From Candidatus Omnitrophota bacterium (GTDB lineage: Bacteria; Omnitrophota; Gorgyraeia; Aquiviventales; Aquiviventaceae), in assembly GCA_016193195.1 (NCBI GenBank), contig JACPSQ010000090.1, forward strand, positions 1-17,952: a stretch of 17,952 bases of DNA. Reading direction: 5' to 3'. The position numbers and the translations under genes are program-made. This document shows, in pieces, positions 16,601 through 17,952 of this stretch (positions within the stretch are counted from its first letter, which is position 1; each line of letters begins with the position of its first letter). The notes beneath the pieces are model-generated. The model made no database searches, had not been told where the DNA came from, and was given only the letters and a program-made list of their open reading frames with translations.

Positions 16601-17697
16601 TGATCAGTGCCTAACCCGAAGAGCCAGAGCGTCCCGGTGGGCTGGAGGACCGCGTTCGGCCGGCCTGGGGCGATAAACGTGACCGCGGCCCTGTCAAACT
16701 GATCCAGCCGGAACGCCGGATTGCGTCGAAGGATTTGGTCGAACGGCACCGGCACATCCACCCACAAGAGGCGCTGGCCTGGAACAGGGGGGGTGCCTGG
16801 AATCGTCAACCGAAAGTCTGCCCGATGCCCTTGCCGATCGTACACCTCGAGCTGGAACCTCGTGGTCATATCGCTGCGGGCCTGAAACAGGATGGCCTGT
16901 CCGTAGTGAATCGGCTGCCCAGTGACAGGATCCTCCAGGGTGAGCTCCGGCAGCCCGGAGAGATCCCCGTTGACGAACCTAAACACCTCCCCGCTAAATC
17001 CTTGCCCGGTCGTCGCCAGATCGTAGGTCAGCTCGTGAACCGTGGGGAAGTCGGGGTGGCGACGCACCTGGATGGCCGTTTGGACGTTGGGATTTTGCGT
17101 GGGATCGATTTCGTTAAACAGGGCCGGCGTCGTCTGCAAGGCGGTCACGTCAGGTTCAGTGGAGGGAGCCTGCTGCGCCTTGATGAGGCCGCCGTGCGCC
17201 TGATGTGGCTGGACGATCGCGTTCGTTGTGACACCCGTCTCAGCAGCAGACACTGTCGCTGAGGCGGCAGGCGTCCCAACGGCGCCGGCCACTGTCGTCG
17301 GCTCGACGGTAACGGTCTCCTGGATCGGGACGGGCGGCTGCGGATACTGGATCGTCCGGACATAGGCCCGCAGGCTCCCGTCCGGATTGAGCAGGACATC
17401 CGCATTGGTCTCGTAGTCCAGGACGAGGCCCCCGTCGGGACTGAAGCCGAGGCCGAGGAGCCGTCGGGACTGAAGCCGAGGCCGAGGAGTCGATCCCCGC
17501 GGCGCAGGAGGGGCGGCTGCTCGGGATTGGGTTGGTAGAGGACGACCGAGGTGGGGCCGACTCCGATCGGTACGAGCGTCGTCCCCGCGAGCTGGTAGGT
17601 CGTGACCTGGCCAGACACCGCGACGACGCGCTGCGCCCCCTGCTGGGCGAAGAAGTAGCGCTCCGCGGTGAAGACACTGCGCCCATCCGGCTGCCAC
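10627..17697 (-). CDS. Giant multidomain protein: beta-domain repeats, metallopeptidase-like and GH144/glucoamylase-like domains
   Basis: 2356 codons as an ATG ORF, but roughly the first 78 are an out-of-frame shadow upstream of a 29-bp duplication; native coding starts near RLLGLGFSPDGG. Then come five diverged beta-domains (about 203-370, 407-575, 603-750, 773-905, 975-1118), a coiled coil (about 1125-1185), a GRVTY/PLFS helical module (about 1228-1310), membrane helices, and MIVHETAHVLF (H1551, H1555), a putative zinc metallopeptidase preceded by two helices. A GTPEFL/RHVRSPT anchor with the palindromic insertion (about 1690-1765) ends in SAARAQ (about 1794), similar to a signal peptidase I site. 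Residues about 1825-2270 resemble (alpha/alpha)6 glucoamylase-like/GH144 enzymes: LPFLLHLAQG, VPSLDNGQL, IDPSMAVWVGYLF and YGPVTSF. The order suggests an exported, membrane-tethered polysaccharide-active protein; substrate unknown. It ends at a TAG inside a beta-domain. Confidence 0.75.
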   Translation of the reverse strand: MAAGWAQCLHRGALLLRPAGGAARRRGVWPGHDLPARGDDARTDRSRPHLGRPLPTQSRAAAPPAPRGSTPRPRLQSRRLLGLGFSPDGGLVLDYETNADVLLNPDGSLRAYVRTIQYPQPPVPIQETVTVEPTTVAGAVGTPAASATVSAAETGVTTNAIVQPHQAHGGLIKAQQAPSTEPDVTALQTTPALFNEIDPTQNPNVQTAIQVRRHPDFPTVHELTYDLATTGQGFSGEVFRFVNGDLSGLPELTLEDPVTGQPIHYGQAILFQARSDMTTRFQLEVYDRQGHRADFRLTIPGTPPVPGQRLLWVDVPVPFDQILRRNPAFRLDQFDRAAVTFIAPGRPNAVLQPTGTLWLFGLGTDQPPPGTASALVVPVAGEPGALSPPVTVLQTLSPIPFQPLNSPAGIIQVRRRADVPTAMDVTYDLTSPDVDAVGAAFPLAPGPQRDFTRLPPVTFTDRSGRVRTEPALVFAVLVPPGSTRVFQGELKDGLGNPAPFAIEIPAALVGQPVAVIAPLAQIRQARPGFALDDVREVAPTVFKRPDPRDLTLQPAVTTPRGTVSVYGVGTEQLPPGTFPVIVGPDDGGTPTLLPVTGARNLGEGMGLTFADARFARRPGTLPLQLSYDRRPNQPAAWIFPFGTTPQDLSQQPFDVFYAAGLAGPEGRVPFFTVKIALEGGAEHSFRVQLPQSSDPQSGRIIWHTVTLPWDRIDRSKVVGVTADFNDPDATSGRFLFDGFNWLTLPAGTRQTPTTFQLRPPVPDASDPSRRLGSIVQLGDARLTPMMSPTGQVAVELHYTRAGGVEGLLLKLGELDREAIAGNNGVINLPIACGACTQATAPLVQVIVTDEAGQQAVFYVPAQPGDPADRVHPLDLKQFPNLNRSRLKELVILPFTGSGSLKLGGLLTARALADNGIPFAPIPARILDSHPTGIPLTFVKVPVTQVLDPSSGQLIPVLGVGSVGPPGTSVVEGNRTLFSPYRALELTATIGPGTPREVGLFLQFAPGQDFSTPRPFPSNPTDEFMFSVLDQYGLLPGPLTIQLKDRAGRQATFTASLGGRNDVRVIALPLQQVRDLIDLTQLDVLTILLPPSPNRVIDFGPAALGKSPFLVGFGIDKVPAQSTSRLTRTSATIQLAERQYQQALVRAERADSREARREADQRVRSAKDRLDRARQAQERAIGQAAQPSVAEPVDRGQTQTEVAESVTSLEPTLASSLQNLLEAIKAGRVTYDDRPLFSPSWRTRALTIEHLATHSSAWLTEQLREAGFSEEVIDALGTLIAQTQAAGPVTYDTLRAHLDHASEPPATDRGKAEGGSPGGVAVGAAAARPSSTQQPSSRRAWVKWLSAWALVAGLLAPTSPWAATPAALQATNEQVDARPVVAAGPRAVTPEGGVRGLAEKQAGIQKPLATVVDQLVQRGFTEEQAKTILEEQELLIQRTRPDLLPEEMRRLHDIYPLTALNVLLHGASFLYGIGLSVLLMAAGVAGGVGLARTKKRIWQWVSTLSLSVGFVLFVVLPLQAMRLPAIGAGFADPVNDQLFFAPEYPNESMIVHETAHVLFPKADHEVIGAMGLLRAQEVFFDRHGGTLSLAGESRRWELARQAWGLGERTGNRLNAWRYLRLLAEGSTSEEAEAIIVSGIRKYAPVLEKPTTQPAAASAAEQRTEAQRGASLPSGLMRGLRIAGLTLTALLVSALPAIGGTPEFLAQLAGQGTPWLAASLDFARDAVLSAVEWTALGGVVASPWVIVPAVALAGLAALVWTARHVRSPTQALRNSAVIAVLLSFATSLLPQGVLPSAARAQQPTPIVAQLAPAPVAAQPVATPSRPSPETVAAIQRSLAGIGAYLTTVGVHGPTGAPQDSVQINPKTGHMIGNPANYGAPSKDGVYLPFLLHLAQGNPLLSQVNVSREQALRLMLRELGSLRRFQKDYEGREVHGGLFPWQRYVDDGSRRLTKYAGRRMVPSLDNGQLTMALAAVAGALWNAAPGTLERQVRDKAVELLDHQDYGKLVDPRTGLLFAEWSFDENRGLEKPGHATLWTEWAIPHLWALWTKKITTAAWLQFPNHTFVYNSPKGPIDMPQGYIFSAHELWYLQYLHKTLMKSKLGPLFLNYLYLHAQHARDNNMPGFAATEYHPNGQYSQGGIDLNRIGRGGRILDKINEEFMATPYGTALLALIDPSMAVWVGYLFQQPGVIQRYGPVTSFTRKEGASAMHTADNTFSTANALGEWYLVANGLPGGVNDGIAAYLRHRYGLNEGELVRAFDLHAERILQRTSQPAFRAVRPEDIPPPPDKKDFSVALRVEKKMPAESVSISDRLERGHWHGENVSVPTGYEQWIVEPGQKCAMRGGEIVADYRSSRDNR
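12404..12495. repeat. 92-bp membrane-module repeat next to palindromic insertion
   Basis: Same 92 bases as 8711-8802. Here the module continues into the palindromic element after a few bases, so the two copies give a direct filled/empty comparison. Confidence 0.9.
12503..12553. repeat. 51-bp palindromic element, copy C
   Basis: Identical by eye to copies A and B. It is read in frame as 17 residues between WLA and ALGGVVASPW. The host ORF stays open on both sides, so the insertion is tolerated or co-opted in the anchor segment. Confidence 0.85.
14340..17090 (-). repeat. Five diverged tandem beta-sandwich domains (protein level)
   Basis: Approximate positions are 17090-16590, 16480-15970, 15890-15455, 15380-14990 and 14780-14350. 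Each has a Y-D-L or similar strand, a PV.F/F.V..I strand, a phrase such as HSFRVQLP or ADFRLTIP, then VPVPFDQI/VTLPWDRI/LPLQQVRDL, and ends in a GTLWLFGLG/GTVSVYGVG-like strand. That pattern suits carbohydrate-binding or adhesion beta-sandwiches. No specific family can be named from sequence alone. Confidence 0.5.
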
Positions 17698-17951
17698 TGG
17701 CCAGGCTGCGGGAAGCCCAGGTGCTCCGGATCGATCCCGCTGCCCGCGAGCAGCCGCGCGAGGTCGGTGTCGGTGCGGGCCGGTTCGACGGTGACGGTCT
17801 CGACCACCGGGACGGCGGGCGGAGGCAGAGTCCCTATCGTCCGGACATAGGCCCGCAGGCTCCCGTCCGGATTGAGCAGGACATCCGCATTGGTCTCGTA
17901 GTCCAGGACGAGGCCCCCGTCGGGACTGAAGCCGAGGCCGAGGAGTCGATC
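17145..17951 (-). CDS. Upstream end of the giant frame entering from the right edge (5' end missing)
   Basis: Open from the edge with no start needed. It begins DRLLGLGFSPDGGLVLDYET, followed by NADVLLNPDGSLRAYVRTI and VETVTVEPARTDTDLARLLAG. A beta-rich stretch (FTAERYFFAQQG, TTYQLAGTTLVPIGVG) comes next, then the RLLGLGFSPDG motif again near 17490. Beyond the 29-bp duplication this frame turns into Ser/Arg/Pro-rich shadow and stops at 17145, while the native sequence moves to the frame of the 2356-codon ORF. Native coding in this frame is therefore about 17951-17460. The repeated SPDG/NPDG phrases suggest beta-propeller-like or WD40-like strands, but this is weak. A shorter ATG ORF starts at 17807. 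Confidence 0.65.
   Translation of the reverse strand, partial: DRLLGLGFSPDGGLVLDYETNADVLLNPDGSLRAYVRTIGTLPPPAVPVVETVTVEPARTDTDLARLLAGSGIDPEHLGFPQPGQWQPDGRSVFTAERYFFAQQGAQRVVAVSGQVTTYQLAGTTLVPIGVGPTSVVLYQPNPEQPPLLRRGDRLLGLGFSPDGSSASASVPTGASSWTTRPMRMSCSIRTGACGPMSGRSSIRSRPSRSRRPLPSSRRQWPAPLGRLPPQRQCLLLRRVSQRTRSSSHIRRTAASSRRSRLPPLNLT
17351..17496. repeat. Direct repeat, inner copy (partner 17836-17952), with internal duplication
   Basis: 17351-17460 is identical by eye to 17836-17945, and TCGATCC follows in both, here after the extra 29 bases. It encodes RLLGLGFSPDGGLVLDYE, NADVLLNPDGS and LRAYVRTI. Confidence 0.9.
17432..17489. repeat. 29-bp tandem duplication causing a frameshift
   Basis: The unit beginning CCGTCGGGACTGAAG at 17432-17460 is repeated exactly at 17461-17489. 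The partner repeat at the right edge has a single unit, which identifies the extra copy as derived. It moves minus-strand translation from the frame entering at the right edge into the frame of the 2356-codon ORF. Confidence 0.9.
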
Positions 17952-17952
17952 C
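17836..17952. repeat. Direct repeat, outer copy, cut by the right edge
   Basis: Single-unit version of the repeat at 17351-17496. It is in frame with the coding sequence entering the window and is truncated by the edge. Confidence 0.9.

Noticed and set aside
17466..17697. N-terminal residues 1-78 of the 2356-codon ORF as real protein
   Set aside because: The other frame here is protein-like and continuous with the sequence entering from the right edge. These residues are Arg/Ala/Pro-rich shadow upstream of the 29-bp duplication.
1..17952. CRISPR array, tRNA, rRNA or insertion sequence with transposase
   Set aside because: No evenly spaced short repeats, no cloverleaf or rRNA-like stretch and no transposase motifs were seen. 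The repeats present are domain-module copies.

Overview
The window is GC-rich and almost completely coding on the minus strand. I see no rRNA, tRNA or CRISPR array. It reads as fragments of one or more giant multidomain surface proteins with repeated membrane-anchor modules, beta-sandwich (carbohydrate-binding-like) domains, putative metallopeptidases and glycoside hydrolases. This style is known from giant genes of candidate phylum Omnitrophota (OP3), including putative predators. That assignment is inferred from architecture only; no marker gene is present.

Layout in minus-strand reading order (right to left): (1) 17951-17490, the upstream end of the giant frame, running in from the right edge. 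(2) A 29-bp tandem duplication (17432-17489) shifts the frame into a 2356-codon ORF (17697-10627): five diverged beta-domains, a coiled coil, a helical module, membrane helices, an HETAH putative metallopeptidase, a membrane anchor carrying a palindromic insertion, and a glucoamylase/GH144-like catalytic domain. (3) Two in-frame stops (TAG 10629-10627, TGA 10503-10501) separate it, in the same frame, from a 1572-codon ORF (10491-5773): beta-domains, a signal-peptidase-II-like membrane domain, a membrane anchor, an HEIRH putative metallopeptidase, more helices with an internal Tat-like motif, and a ChaN/EreA/TIKI-like domain. (4) A 16-bp tandem duplication inside a palindromic repeat (5901-5932) shifts this ORF to a quick stop. 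Removing those 16 bp would join it to the next frame, which stays open to the left edge. (5) That frame (5363 to beyond base 1) holds membrane helices, beta-domains, a GH2 glycosidase with both catalytic glutamates, a helical region and another anchor with the palindromic insertion.

One independent plus-strand gene lies between (4) and (5): a 130-residue coiled-coil protein at 5362-5754 with a good sigma70-type promoter and almost no leader. Its ATG and the putative minus-strand ATG share the same CATG.

The most striking structure is a 51-bp imperfect palindrome, inserted at the same site of the repeated membrane-anchor module in three places. It adds 17 codons in frame, and a fourth module copy (8809/8810) supplies the uninserted site. 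The giant reading frame is broken by two tandem duplications and two nonsense codons. Whether that reflects decay, real gene boundaries, recoding or repeat-driven assembly errors cannot be settled from sequence alone. Both window edges lie inside long direct repeats, so it may be a repeat-bounded contig.
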